Positions 1 to 7,888 of a stretch of DNA of 64,000 nucleotides are shown here, piece by piece. Origin of the DNA: Parabacteroides sp. (GTDB taxonomy: Bacteria; Bacteroidota; Bacteroidia; Bacteroidales; Tannerellaceae); NCBI GenBank assembly GCA_017481945.1, contig JAFUOJ010000010.1:1-64000 (forward strand). The letters are read 5' to 3'. Position 1 is the stretch's first letter. Every line of letters begins with the position of its first letter. Under the pieces are notes generated by a model. That model was not told where the DNA came from. It ran no database searches and worked only from the letters and a program-made list of their open reading frames with translations. A program made the translations under genes and the position numbers.

Positions 1-14
1 CGGAGGTAAACAGT

Positions 15-121
15 AGTAAACTGTTGTCGCCTTTCTACACGATGTGACTATCATCACATATCGGGGCGGAATTTGTCGCTCGTTGTAAACGGTTGTAAAC
101 CCTTGTCAACTATCTACACGA
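15..121. repeat. degenerate direct repeats at window start
   Basis: A 28-bp segment at 15-42 recurs with a few mismatches at 94-121; both copies end in TCTACACGA. Just before and inside the second copy a 10-nt unit of the form nsTTGTmAAC occurs three times in tandem (81-110). No open reading frame covers 1-292. The repeats lie beyond the 3' end of the BspA-like gene. I cannot tell whether this is an iteron-like array, a recombination scar or the edge of something outside the window. Confidence 0.5.
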
Positions 122-292
122 AATATCAAAAAATAAGCTCCGCAAATTCTCCACGTCAGAAATATGTATCAAAAATATGTGGAAATTTGGGAACCATCAA
201 AAAGCAGCCTGAAAGTGTTAAATTTTAGAATATATTGATAATTAAAGGTTTATATTTGGTTATTTCTGGTTGTTTTGGGTTGTTTTGGGCTT

Positions 293-1291
293 CTAAATAC
301 AATCTTCAAAGGCCCATTCTCCTATGGATTTCACACTATTAGGTATTGTTATATTAGTTAAATTTTTACAATCTTCGAAAGCACTAACTCCTATTGAAGT
401 AATAGAGTTCGGTAAAATAATTGTAGCTAAGTCACTACAGTAAGCAAAATCTTCATCCTCAATGGCTGTTAATCCCGTGAAATATTGGAACTCTGTAAAG
501 ATACTTATATTGGAATTTCGAAATGCTCCATTTAAGGAAGTTACTGCTGCAATTTCTTTATAGGATAGTTCTCCATCTGAGTTTGTGTCCCATCTTAAAC
601 AAATGGCTTTTACTTGTGAATCTGTAAATTGAATAATATTGGGGTTACTTCCGTTATTGCTTTTCTTTATGGATATGATTTCACCATTTGAAAGAGTAAA
701 ATAGACATATTCATCATCTTGGGTAACGGTTATACTGTTACCGTCATTACCTGTTGCTTTGTCTAATTTTTTCCAAGAGGTTCCATTATCATAAGATATA
801 TACCAATAACTATTGATTATTTTAAGTTGTGGAGTGTTACCGTTTGTACCATCTTTTCCATCTTTACCGTCTGTTCCAACGGCTTTTATCTTTTTCCCAT
901 TTTCGTCAGTGAGCCATTCTCCGTTTAGAGTCCAATAATATATGCCATCACTGTCTTTTACAATATCAATTACTGGCGTTGTACCATCTTTTCCATTAGT
1001 TCCATGATAGATTGTTATACTCTTGGATTTTGCAAAGGTTATGGTGTAGCCAATTTCTGTATCACCACTTGTAATAGGGGCTATATTAGTGATATAATCC
1101 CCTTTCTCTAAAGCTGAAACAATTGTTTGAATAGAATTTATGTTTGTATTCATTTGGTTACATAAATCCTCTAAACTACTAACTCTTTCCTCTAAGGAAT
1201 TGTAATTCTCCCAAATGGAAGAATCGTCATATTCGCAACTAACCAATGCGAATACAAATAAAAGGGCAACGGTTTTAATAGATTTGTACAT
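293..1291 (-). CDS. BspA-like leucine-rich-repeat surface lipoprotein with DUF4988 region, probably truncated
   Basis: The 332-residue protein starts with a lipoprotein signal (lipobox LVSC, Cys19). A short heptad-like segment (about 25-65) is followed by a DUF4988/PL29-N-type region with collagen-like GKDG linkers (about 98-190), an EF-hand-like stretch DTNSDGELSYKE (about 235-246), and two to three BspA-type (LRR_5) repeats, the last ending in FEDC two codons before the stop. Proteins of this kind normally carry many more repeats and a C-terminal region, so this looks like a shortened copy. It is probably exported and surface-exposed by lipid anchoring; the ligand is unknown. It stands alone, with AT-rich repeats on both sides, in a patch that looks acquired or rearranged. 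Confidence 0.8.
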   Translation of the reverse strand: MYKSIKTVALLFVFALVSCEYDDSSIWENYNSLEERVSSLEDLCNQMNTNINSIQTIVSALEKGDYITNIAPITSGDTEIGYTITFAKSKSITIYHGTNGKDGTTPVIDIVKDSDGIYYWTLNGEWLTDENGKKIKAVGTDGKDGKDGTNGNTPQLKIINSYWYISYDNGTSWKKLDKATGNDGNSITVTQDDEYVYFTLSNGEIISIKKSNNGSNPNIIQFTDSQVKAICLRWDTNSDGELSYKEIAAVTSLNGAFRNSNISIFTEFQYFTGLTAIEDEDFAYCSDLATIILPNSITSIGVSAFEDCKNLTNITIPNSVKSIGEWAFEDCI

Positions 1292-1341
1292 TGTTTTGTT
1301 TTTGTGCCTCTAAGTTCCCGGAAAAAGGCAATAATAAAATA

Positions 1342-1420
1342 GGTGTAGGAACTTTATTGTTTTATCCTAAAGTCTGGTCTTCGCATTACCATTGGAATGG
1401 ATAAAACAATAGCCCACACC
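1342..1420. repeat. compound inverted repeat (hairpin)
   Basis: The arm TATTGTTTTATCC (ending 1366) pairs perfectly with GGATAAAACAATA (1399-1411), and after a small bulge GGTGTAGG (1342-1349) pairs with CCCACACC (1413-1420). The loop is about 32 nt. It lies about 50 bp upstream of the BspA-like gene. The string TTTTATCCTAAAGT beside it resembles TTTTATCCTATAGT in the terminal repeats at 1689 and 2077, so the two structures may share an origin. No U-run follows, so it is not an obvious terminator. Confidence 0.6.
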
Positions 1421-1688
1421 TAAGTGATGATATCCAAACCTTTTTTAGGTAAGTATATACCAAATGATGTGGTGCTACTGCCATCATCTTCATTCCAATA
1501 TCAAAGTTGCGAAGTTTGACTTTAGAAGATAATTTCAATAACACCTTTTCGTTAATATGTCCTTCCTGTTTGTCCAACGCAATGAACGCATGGAATTGTT
1601 GCAAAAATAGTAAAAAGAAATTTTGTTATCGTTTGAATTTATAAAAAACTATGGATACCTGTTTGAAAACATATATTTATCCTCTGAT

Positions 1689-2077
1689 AAAAAGTTCCAA
1701 AAGTTCCATTTTATCCTATAGTATATTTTAAAAATTGAATTTTTGAAGAGCGCTTGGTAACCTGCTTATTATTATATGTTTATGTGCTACTTTTGGGTGG
1801 ATTGATAACTTTTTATAAGTGATTTTGTCCCTGCTTCCGGACACATTTAGAGAGAAAAAAGAGTATGTACAAGAGGGAGCTTGTCTTTGGGCTTGTTTAG
1901 ATGTCTTTTTGTGTCCGTAACATGTCGTTATATACAGGCCTTTGAGAATTGAAACAAGTGATATAAATGTTATTATATAATTGATATATAAATTATTATG
2001 AATAAATAGAGGATTGAAAATGTATAGTGTATTTTTAGAAAGTACTATAGGATAAAATGGAACTTTTGGAACTTTTT
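1689..2077. repeat. 389-bp gene-free element with 35-bp terminal inverted repeats (MITE-like or invertible)
   Basis: Positions 1689-1723 are the exact reverse complement of 2043-2077 (35 bp); each tip contains two tandem copies of AAAAGTTCC followed by TTTTATCCTATAG. The 319-bp interior has no plausible gene. It holds a Bacteroidota-like -7 element TACTTTTG on the plus strand (1788-1795) and an inner inverted pair CGGACACA (near 1843) / TGTGTCCG (near 1912). No target-site duplication is seen outside the tips. It could be a non-autonomous transposon relic or an invertible segment upstream of the BspA-like lipoprotein gene. Confidence 0.65.
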
Positions 2078-2205
2078 CTTTTGAAATAGATCTTTATTCG
2101 TGAATAAAAAGATGGTAATTGCCAAAAATAGGAATAGGCATTGGATAGGCAAGGGATGAGGAGTGATTTTTATTTTGATAGTATTTGGTATAAAAGAGAG
2201 AAAAT

Positions 2206-2242
2206 AAAAAAGTCCTAACAACTTTCGTTATTAGGACTTTTT
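2206..2242 (-). terminator. terminator of the tRNA-Tyr/tRNA-Gly unit
   Basis: AAAAAAGTCCTAA and TTAGGACTTTTT form a 10-12 bp stem with U-runs in both directions. It sits directly after the 3' end of tRNA-Gly on the minus strand. Confidence 0.8.
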
Positions 2243-2244
2243 AG

Positions 2245-2317
2245 AGCGGAAGACGGGGCTCAAACCCGCGACCCTCAGCTTGGAAGGCTAATGCTCTATC
2301 AACTGAGCTACTTCCGC
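2245..2317 (-). tRNA. tRNA-Gly (anticodon TCC)
   Basis: The minus strand folds as a complete cloverleaf: 7-bp acceptor stem GCGGAAG/CTTCCGC, D-arm AGCTCAGTTGATAGAGC, anticodon loop with TCC, T-arm with GGTTTGAGCC, and discriminator U, which is usual for glycine tRNAs. CCA is not encoded. It is 23 bp downstream of tRNA-Tyr and is probably cotranscribed with it. Confidence 0.93.
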
Positions 2318-2340
2318 ATTTTTTGCAATCTTAAATTTAG

Positions 2341-2423
2341 TGGGCAGTGATGGATTCGAACCACCGAAGGCGAAAGCCAGCTGAGTTACAGTCAGCCCCA
2401 TTTGGCCACTCTGGTAACTGCCC
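2341..2423 (-). tRNA. tRNA-Tyr (anticodon GTA)
   Basis: On the minus strand an 83-nt class II tRNA with acceptor GGGCAGT/ACTGCCC, anticodon GTA (context GACTGTAACTC), a long variable arm as expected for bacterial tRNA-Tyr, T-arm GGTTCGAATCC and discriminator A. A near-consensus promoter lies just upstream, and tRNA-Gly follows. Confidence 0.93.
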
Positions 2424-2444
2424 CTGTTATTTTCAATTGCAGTG

Positions 2445-2452
2445 CAAAGGTA
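2445..2452 (-). promoter_or_regulatory. -7 element of the tRNA-Tyr/tRNA-Gly promoter
   Basis: The minus strand reads TACCTTTG, matching the Bacteroidota -7 consensus TAnnTTTG, about 22 nt before the tRNA-Tyr 5' end. No clear TTTG is found at the -33 position. Confidence 0.55.
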
Positions 2453-2478
2453 CTACTTTTTTTGAAACCTGCAAGCGT

Positions 2479-2961
2479 TTACGCAGAAAAATTTATCATT
2501 TTAAGTGCAGTTACTGCAGCTTCATCTCCTTTGTTACCATATTTTCCTCCGGCACGATCTTCAGACTGTTGCATAGTATCGGTAGTTAATAGACCGAAAA
2601 TGAACGGAATATCGTACATAAGGTTTAGCTCTGTAATCCCTTGTGTCACGCCTGAACATACATAATCAAAATGTGGTGTATCTCCTCTGACAACACAACC
2701 TAAAACAATTACAGCGTCTAAATCTTTTGTTTCAGTAATTCTTTTTGCTCCAAAAGTAAGTTCAAAGCTACCAGGAACACGTTTTACAAAAATGTCTTGT
2801 GCTAAGACGCCGTGTTTCTCTAATGTATTACAAGCTCCTTCTAAAAGTTTTTCTGTGATGTTCTTGTTCCATTCTGCCACCACGATACCAATTTTTTTTC
2901 CAGCTCCGTTTGGAACGCTATTGAAATCGTATTCTGATAAGTTTTGATAAGCTGTAGCCAT
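2479..2961 (-). CDS. ribH: 6,7-dimethyl-8-ribityllumazine synthase
   Basis: The penultimate step of riboflavin synthesis: condenses 5-amino-6-ribitylaminouracil with 3,4-dihydroxy-2-butanone 4-phosphate; cytosolic and usually assembled into pentamers or icosahedral shells. The 160 residues are normal for the family. Visible motifs are PGSFE (63-67) and [12 protein letters not shown] (88-99) with the catalytic His97; a conserved GGK..N motif lies near the C-terminus (138-143). No FMN riboswitch is seen upstream. A strong hairpin at 2984-3017 separates it from the TPR gene, so ribH may have its own promoter in the short gap or depend on read-through. Confidence 0.96.
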   Translation of the reverse strand: MATAYQNLSEYDFNSVPNGAGKKIGIVVAEWNKNITEKLLEGACNTLEKHGVLAQDIFVKRVPGSFELTFGAKRITETKDLDAVIVLGCVVRGDTPHFDYVCSGVTQGITELNLMYDIPFIFGLLTTDTMQQSEDRAGGKYGNKGDEAAVTALKMINFSA

Positions 2962-2983
2962 AATCTTATTTTTTATTTAAAAG

Positions 2984-3017
2984 AAAAGGATGTCTTGTTG
3001 TGTTTAGACATCCTTTT
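2984..3017 (-). terminator. hairpin terminator after the TPR gene
   Basis: AAAAGGATGTCT (2984-2995) pairs with AGACATCCTTTT (3006-3017), giving a 12-bp stem with a U-run on the minus strand between the TPR protein gene and ribH. Confidence 0.75.
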
Positions 3018-3045
3018 TATGTTTATAACATTGATGTATTACTCT

Positions 3046-3729
3046 TTATTTAGCTGCAGAAGCACGAGCGATATATTTATCAATATCGGCAGCTTCCATT
3101 GAGTTAAAATATTTTTCTTTGATAGTAGTGTACACCTTAACAGCGTCACCATATTGTTTCAAACTTTCATAAGCAATACCTGCTTTCTTTAAGTAGGCCG
3201 GGCTGATTACTTCGTTGTTTGCTTGGTTAGCAGCCTTTTCAAAGTAGCTGATACCCTCTTTTACATTTCCCATGTTTACATAGCAATCACCGATCAAACC
3301 TGTGATAGCCGGAGAAATCATTTCGTCACTTCCGCTGAATGATTTTAAAAGATTCAAAGCCTTTTCGTTTTCTCCTAATTTGAAATAGCAGATACCCGCA
3401 TAAGCTTTTGCTAAATTGCCAGCGTCTGTACTACCATATTGGTCAATAATTGCTTCAAAACCTTCATAATCCGCACCGTTTCCGTTCAATGCCAAATTAA
3501 AAGAGTCTTTTGCAAAATATTGTTCACCTTTGAACATAGCAGCTGCTGCTTTCTTTTCTTGTGGAATTAAGTATCCGTGTTTGATACCTAAAACAGCTCC
3601 AACAACGAGTGCGAGTGCTATAATACCATAAATAATTTTCTTTGAATTGTTCTCAATAAATTGTTCTGACTTAGAAACAATTTCTTCGACCTCTAACTCT
3701 TTGTTGATGTCTTTTTCCTTAGTAGCCAT
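3046..3729 (-). CDS. membrane-anchored tetratricopeptide-repeat protein (YfgM/TPR_21-like)
   Basis: The 227-residue protein has a charged cytoplasmic N-terminus (1-30), one transmembrane helix (about 31-50), and then TPR-like helical pairs (about 65-220, e.g. AKAYAGICYFKLGENEKALNL). This is the layout of YfgM-type proteins, which tie TPRs to the membrane and work with periplasmic chaperones or the translocon in other bacteria; whether that applies here is inference. It is divergent from recF with a 135-bp gap and lies upstream of ribH. Confidence 0.75.
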   Translation of the reverse strand: MATKEKDINKELEVEEIVSKSEQFIENNSKKIIYGIIALALVVGAVLGIKHGYLIPQEKKAAAAMFKGEQYFAKDSFNLALNGNGADYEGFEAIIDQYGSTDAGNLAKAYAGICYFKLGENEKALNLLKSFSGSDEMISPAITGLIGDCYVNMGNVKEGISYFEKAANQANNEVISPAYLKKAGIAYESLKQYGDAVKVYTTIKEKYFNSMEAADIDKYIARASAAK

Positions 3730-3837
3730 AATGTTTTATAGTTGTTATTATTTTATCAAATATTTATGCCTGTGGCAATTCAAGTCGCAAAAGTAGTTTT
3801 TTTTACTGAGATAATCTACATTTAGAAGTATATTTTT

Positions 3838-3845
3838 TATTTTTG
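3838..3845 (+). promoter_or_regulatory. candidate -7 element for recF
   Basis: TATTTTTG matches TAnnTTTG and ends 19 nt before the ATG at 3865. No good -33 TTTG is seen, so support is moderate. It also argues against the upstream GTG codon at 3859 as start, since that would leave almost no leader. Confidence 0.4.
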
Positions 3846-3864
3846 TACGACTAATACAGTGCGA

Positions 3865-4968
3865 ATGATACTTAAAAAGCTTTCTATACTTAATTATAAA
3901 AACATTCTTCAGGCGGAAGTGCAGTTCTCTTCCGGGATAAATTGCTTTTTTGGCAACAATGGAATGGGAAAGACAAATCTGTTGGACGCTATTCATTATC
4001 TCTCTTTTTGTAAGAGTCATATCAATACGCCGGACTCCCAAATTATTAATAACACACAAGAACTTTGTGTATTACAGGGAAACTATGACTATGATGGGAG
4101 AGAAGAGGAGATCTTTTGTGCGATTCGCCGTAAACATCGAAAACTGTTTAAGCGGAATAAGAAAGAATATGATAAGTTGTCGGAACATATAGGATTGTTA
4201 CCTTTGGTGCTGGTCTCTCCTGCTGATTCCGAATTGATACGAGGAGGAAGTGATGAACGCAGGCGTTTTATCGATGTGATTATTTCGCAGCAAGATAAAC
4301 CCTATCTACATGCACTTATACAATATAATAAAGCGTTGTTTCAACGAAATTCTTTATTAAAAGGGCAGTGTTTGGACGCTTCACTTTATGAGGTGTTGGA
4401 AATGCAGTTGGATATGTATGGGCAGATAATCTATGAAAAGCGTAAAAAATTAGTAGAAGATTTTACGCCTATTTTCAATGAATATTATCAGACCATTTGT
4501 CTCTCTACAGAACAGGTACATTTAAGCTATGTTTCTCAATTGGAAAAAGGAGGTTTGGCGGAACAGTTAGCAGCGAATCGTGATCGTGATCGTGTTTTAG
4601 GATATACTTCGACTGGTATTCATAAGGATGAATTAGAGATGACGTTGAATAATTATCTGATTCGGCGCGTTGGTTCCCAAGGACAAAATAAGACTTACCT
4701 GATTGCGCTTAAGTTGGCACAATTTGTTTTTCTTTCTCGAAGGGGACAGACTCGTCCGATTTTGTTATTGGATGATATTTTCGATAAGTTAGACGCTGAT
4801 CGAGTAGAGCAGATTATTAAATTGGTAAGTGGAGATCAGTTTGGTCAGATATTTATAACTGATACTAACCGAAAATATTTAGACGCAATTTTACAGACGA
4901 TGGATCATGGATATGCCTTGTTTAAAGTCGAACAGGGAGCTGTTCAACCTATGGAGGATGTGGAATGA
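3865..4968 (+). CDS. recF: DNA replication and repair protein RecF
   Basis: RecF is an SMC-like ATPase that binds DNA at gaps and helps load RecA with RecO and RecR. Walker A GNNGMGKTN is at residues 30-38, an ABC-type signature region GSQGQNKT near 273-280, and Walker B ILLLDDIFDKLD near 312-323. About 367 residues is normal. I chose the ATG at 3865 (MILKKLSI) over a GTG two codons upstream because the product begins like other RecFs. Its stop overlaps the start of the DUF721 gene (ATGA), so the two are translationally coupled. Here it is not next to dnaA or dnaN. Confidence 0.95.
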   Translation: MILKKLSILNYKNILQAEVQFSSGINCFFGNNGMGKTNLLDAIHYLSFCKSHINTPDSQIINNTQELCVLQGNYDYDGREEEIFCAIRRKHRKLFKRNKKEYDKLSEHIGLLPLVLVSPADSELIRGGSDERRRFIDVIISQQDKPYLHALIQYNKALFQRNSLLKGQCLDASLYEVLEMQLDMYGQIIYEKRKKLVEDFTPIFNEYYQTICLSTEQVHLSYVSQLEKGGLAEQLAANRDRDRVLGYTSTGIHKDELEMTLNNYLIRRVGSQGQNKTYLIALKLAQFVFLSRRGQTRPILLLDDIFDKLDADRVEQIIKLVSGDQFGQIFITDTNRKYLDAILQTMDHGYALFKVEQGAVQPMEDVE

Positions 4969-5258
4969 TACATCGAAATGGACAATCTTTGGGAGAGGCG
5001 ATTCGGGAATTCTTTGAGGAGAATACCGAATTGCGAGGAAAGATTTTGACGGCTCGCGCTTTACGAGCTTGGGGAGAGGTGTTAGGACCGATAGCCGCTA
5101 AATATACACGAGACGTTTATATAAAAGATAAAGTGTTATATGTTTTTCTGACTTCAGCAGTGCTGCGAAATGAGTTAATGCTTTGCCGAGAACGTTTGGT
5201 TAAAAGTTTAAACGATCATGTAGGAGCAGAAGTTATACAGGAGATAATTATTCGATAA
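4965..5258 (+). CDS. DUF721 (DciA-like) protein
   Basis: This 97-residue protein belongs to the DUF721 family, which includes DciA, a loader or partner of the replicative helicase DnaB in bacteria without DnaC. The AWxEVLGPIAAKYTRDVYIKDKVLYVFLTSAVLRNEL core is typical. It overlaps recF by 4 bp (ATGA) and is followed after 16 bp by the DUF1232 gene. Its position in a recF operon fits a replication role; the exact function is inferred. Confidence 0.85.
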   Translation: MIHRNGQSLGEAIREFFEENTELRGKILTARALRAWGEVLGPIAAKYTRDVYIKDKVLYVFLTSAVLRNELMLCRERLVKSLNDHVGAEVIQEIIIR

Positions 5259-5274
5259 ATATAGAGTTTGGAGT

Positions 5275-5670
5275 ATGAAAGCAAAGGAGATAGAAGATAT
5301 TTCATTTGAAGAGGTTTTTGAGGTAGAGAAATATGGGACTTATTATTCTGAAAATAAGTTCTGGAAGAAGGTACAACGAGTGGCAAAGAAAGTCGGGGCA
5401 ACAGTCATGCGTCCTGTTCTTCAGTTATACTACTTATTACATGATCCTCATGTCTCTTTGCAACATAAAGCCTATATCATTGGAGCATTGGGTTATTTTA
5501 TTTTACCCATAGATTTGATACCGGAAAGTATTCTTTCTGTAATTGGTTTTACGGATGATATAGCCGTTATGGGATTTGTCTTGAAGTTATTGAAAGAGAG
5601 TATTACTCCGGAAATTAATACAAAAGTGAATGCTAAAATACAGGAACTTTTGCAAACGGATAAGATTTAA
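5275..5670 (+). CDS. DUF1232 (YkvA-like) membrane protein
   Basis: The 131-residue protein has the DUF1232 signature: hydrophobic segments around KAYIIGALGYFILPIDLIPE (about 64-83) followed by GFTDDIAVMGFVL (90-102). The function of the family is unknown. It is the last gene of the recF-DUF721-DUF1232 run and ends only 6 bp from the convergent cyclo-ligase gene, with no obvious terminator between them. Confidence 0.85.
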   Translation: MKAKEIEDISFEEVFEVEKYGTYYSENKFWKKVQRVAKKVGATVMRPVLQLYYLLHDPHVSLQHKAYIIGALGYFILPIDLIPESILSVIGFTDDIAVMGFVLKLLKESITPEINTKVNAKIQELLQTDKI

Positions 5671-5676
5671 TGCTAA

Positions 5677-6231
5677 TTAGAATGTCTCTTTCTCTGTAAC
5701 GATTATATCCATTTTCTTATCAAAAGGTTCTACAGGAATGCTTTCTTTTAATTGAAAGTCATAACAAATACCTATTTTAGGTGTTTGTAGCGTTGTCAAT
5801 AGACGGTCATAAAATCCTTTTCCTCTTCCTAACCGATTATGTTGTCGATCGAAAGCGACTCCCGGTACAATGACTAAATCAATGTCGCTTTCTGGTATAG
5901 ACAAGCAACTTTCTTTAGGCTCTAAAATTCCAAAAGCTCCTATTTCTAATGATTCTTTTCCGGCATATAATCGCAATTGTAGATCCTCTCCTTTGACTAT
6001 AGGAAGTAACAATTGCTTTTTTTGATACCATTTTTCTATGAAATCAGCGGTTTGTACTTCACCCGGAAGAGCATGGTAAAGTGCAATACAAGAAGCCTGT
6101 TGGAAGAGTTCGGTCTCTTCCAACCGTTTCATGATTTTAGCAGAAAGATCCTGCAAGGTAGTTTTCGAATAGGATCTCTTTAGAGAAGCCATATCTGCTC
6201 GAAGTACCTGTTTGGCATTGTGCAATTTCAT
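5677..6231 (-). CDS. 5-formyltetrahydrofolate cyclo-ligase
   Basis: Converts 5-formyl-THF to 5,10-methenyl-THF with ATP, recovering folate from a dead-end form. The C-terminal half shows the family motif GRGKGFYDRLL (about 136-146) with VIVPGVAFD upstream. I start at Met 6231 (MKLHNAKQVLR) because the conserved basic KxxLR near the N-terminus fits this start; the open frame extends to 6279. With this start it overlaps the end of the S41 protease gene by 95 bp; a start at 6192 would reduce this to 56 bp. It is the third gene of comEB-S41-cyclo-ligase. Confidence 0.9.
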   Translation of the reverse strand: MKLHNAKQVLRADMASLKRSYSKTTLQDLSAKIMKRLEETELFQQASCIALYHALPGEVQTADFIEKWYQKKQLLLPIVKGEDLQLRLYAGKESLEIGAFGILEPKESCLSIPESDIDLVIVPGVAFDRQHNRLGRGKGFYDRLLTTLQTPKIGICYDFQLKESIPVEPFDKKMDIIVTEKETF

Positions 6232-7870
6232 TAGATGTATTGTTCTTATTGTCCAATGAAGGGAAAGACTTTCCCTCATTTATAATTTGAATTGCCCGTT
6301 TTAAAGTAACATCATCGTTTTGGAATACGGGATAGAAGCCTGCGTCATCAAAAAAGTTACGGATGATGTATGCCTGTATCTGTTTCTCAATCAACTTACC
6401 TGAGATGTTAATTAAATTCGGACGTTTCTTGAATCCTTTTGCCGCAGCAAAGTTTGTGAAGTCATAAAGCAAAGGTTGCTGTTGCAAGTATTTATATAAC
6501 TCCTCATAGGTCTTGAAAGAAGATAGTTTCTCATAATTACGATCCGAGTAATCAAGAGCATATAGATTGATTGTCCCTGAACTGGATACGTTAGAGAAAT
6601 AGGAGGTGATACCGCTTGTGTCACGTGGAATAAAAATATCTGGCATAATACCGCCACCCCCGTAAACCGGGCGACCTATAGAGGTTTCAAATTTCTCTTC
6701 ATCATTTAATTTGATACTGTCAGCAGAATCAAATTCTCCACGCATGAAACGATTGTAAATATCATGGTCATAATCATCCTCTTTCCCTAACTCATATTTC
6801 TTTTGAATACAACGTCCGGAAGGAGTGTAATAACGAGCAATCGTTAAACGAATTTCAGATCCATCGCTTAGGTGCATGGGGGATTGTACTAAACCTTTTC
6901 CAAATGTACGGCGACCAATGATCAAACCTCGGTCGTTGTCTTGGATAGCTCCTGAAAAGATTTCGCTTGCAGAGGCAGAAAATTCATCTGTTAATACGAC
7001 AATAGGAGTCTCTTGACACGTTCCTGTACCATTTGTGTAAACATCGTTGCGTGGAAACTTTTTCCCTTGGGTATAGACGATTAGGCGACCTTCTGGCATA
7101 AATTCATTTACCATATTAATAGCTGCGTCCATATAACCTCCGGTATTTCCACGTAAGTCAATAATAAAAGAACCGCAACCTGCTTGTTTAAGCTTAGCGA
7201 TAGCTGTAATAAATTCGTTATAAGTAGTACGAGCGAACTTACTTACTTTGATGTACCCTATACCTTTACTTACTTCATAAGCAACATCTACAGAGTTGAT
7301 AGGAACATCTCCACGTGTCACATCGAAGTAAAGAAGTTCTGGCTCATTTTTACGTTTTACCCCTAACTTAACGGTACTGTTTTTAGCTCCACGTAGGGTT
7401 TTCATCACAAGCTCTTGGTTGCTTTTATTCCCAGCGAATAAAGAATCATTGATTGTGATAATACGGTCGAATGGTTTTAGACCTGCCTTCTCAGAAGGGC
7501 CTCCCGGAATGACACTAACTACTAAAATAGTATCTGTTTGCATATTGAAAGATACTCCAATACCACTGAATGAACCTTCCAGATCTTCGTTGGCACGTTG
7601 AGCGTCTTTTGCGGGAATGTAGATAGAGTGGGGGTCCAATTCGCTAAATATTTTAGGTATAGCGTCCTCTATCAGTTCACTCATGTTTACGGTGTCGACA
7701 TATTGTTCATCGATGATGTCAAGAATCGCATTAATCTTATTCCCACCTGTGTAAATATGTCTCTTCCCTTGTGTTAATCTCATATAATGATTTCCTACAA
7801 AGATACCGAGAGCAACACTTAATGCTATGATTATAGGCAACCAAACTGATAACCCTTTGTTTTTCTCCAT
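6137..7870 (-). CDS. S41 family carboxyl-terminal processing protease with PDZ domain
   Basis: A 577-residue CtpA/Prc-type serine protease. An N-terminal membrane anchor (about 9-26) places the rest in the periplasm; a PDZ domain lies around 95-175, and the catalytic region shows LRGNTGG (239-245), the nucleophile Ser300 in SASASEIF and the general-base Lys325 in RTFGKG. Such enzymes trim C-termini of exported proteins. The gene is 18 bp downstream of comEB and its 3' end overlaps the cyclo-ligase gene. The last 30 or so residues are low in conservation-like features and lie in the overlap. Confidence 0.92.
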   Translation of the reverse strand: MEKNKGLSVWLPIIIALSVALGIFVGNHYMRLTQGKRHIYTGGNKINAILDIIDEQYVDTVNMSELIEDAIPKIFSELDPHSIYIPAKDAQRANEDLEGSFSGIGVSFNMQTDTILVVSVIPGGPSEKAGLKPFDRIITINDSLFAGNKSNQELVMKTLRGAKNSTVKLGVKRKNEPELLYFDVTRGDVPINSVDVAYEVSKGIGYIKVSKFARTTYNEFITAIAKLKQAGCGSFIIDLRGNTGGYMDAAINMVNEFMPEGRLIVYTQGKKFPRNDVYTNGTGTCQETPIVVLTDEFSASASEIFSGAIQDNDRGLIIGRRTFGKGLVQSPMHLSDGSEIRLTIARYYTPSGRCIQKKYELGKEDDYDHDIYNRFMRGEFDSADSIKLNDEEKFETSIGRPVYGGGGIMPDIFIPRDTSGITSYFSNVSSSGTINLYALDYSDRNYEKLSSFKTYEELYKYLQQQPLLYDFTNFAAAKGFKKRPNLINISGKLIEKQIQAYIIRNFFDDAGFYPVFQNDDVTLKRAIQIINEGKSFPSLDNKNNTSNEIAQCQTGTSSRYGFSKEILFENYLAGSFC

Positions 7871-7888
7871 AAAGGTCTTTTTACTTTT

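Larger units (their letters stand above)
1292..2205. other. gene-poor intergenic stretch
   Basis: About 0.9 kb without a convincing gene lies between the BspA-like lipoprotein and the tRNA pair. Apart from the hairpin at 1342-1420 and the inverted-repeat element at 1689-2077, I see only AT-rich sequence. A 72-codon minus-strand frame at 1386-1604 runs into the hairpin arm and has no recognisable features, so it is not annotated as a gene. Confidence 0.6.

Noticed and set aside
15-121. CRISPR array
   Set aside because: Only two imperfect 28-bp copies with one spacer-like gap and no cas genes; the repeats are not palindromic.
1386-1604. 72-codon minus-strand open frame
   Set aside because: No recognisable domain or start signal, and its last codons fall in the arm of the hairpin at 1342-1420; most likely chance.
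2347-2665. Plus-strand open frames over the tRNA-Tyr gene and the ribH 3' end
   Set aside because: They run through a tRNA and antisense to ribH; shadows of real features.
2962-3045. FMN riboswitch upstream of ribH
   Set aside because: The gap holds only a terminator hairpin; no RFN-element motifs are seen.
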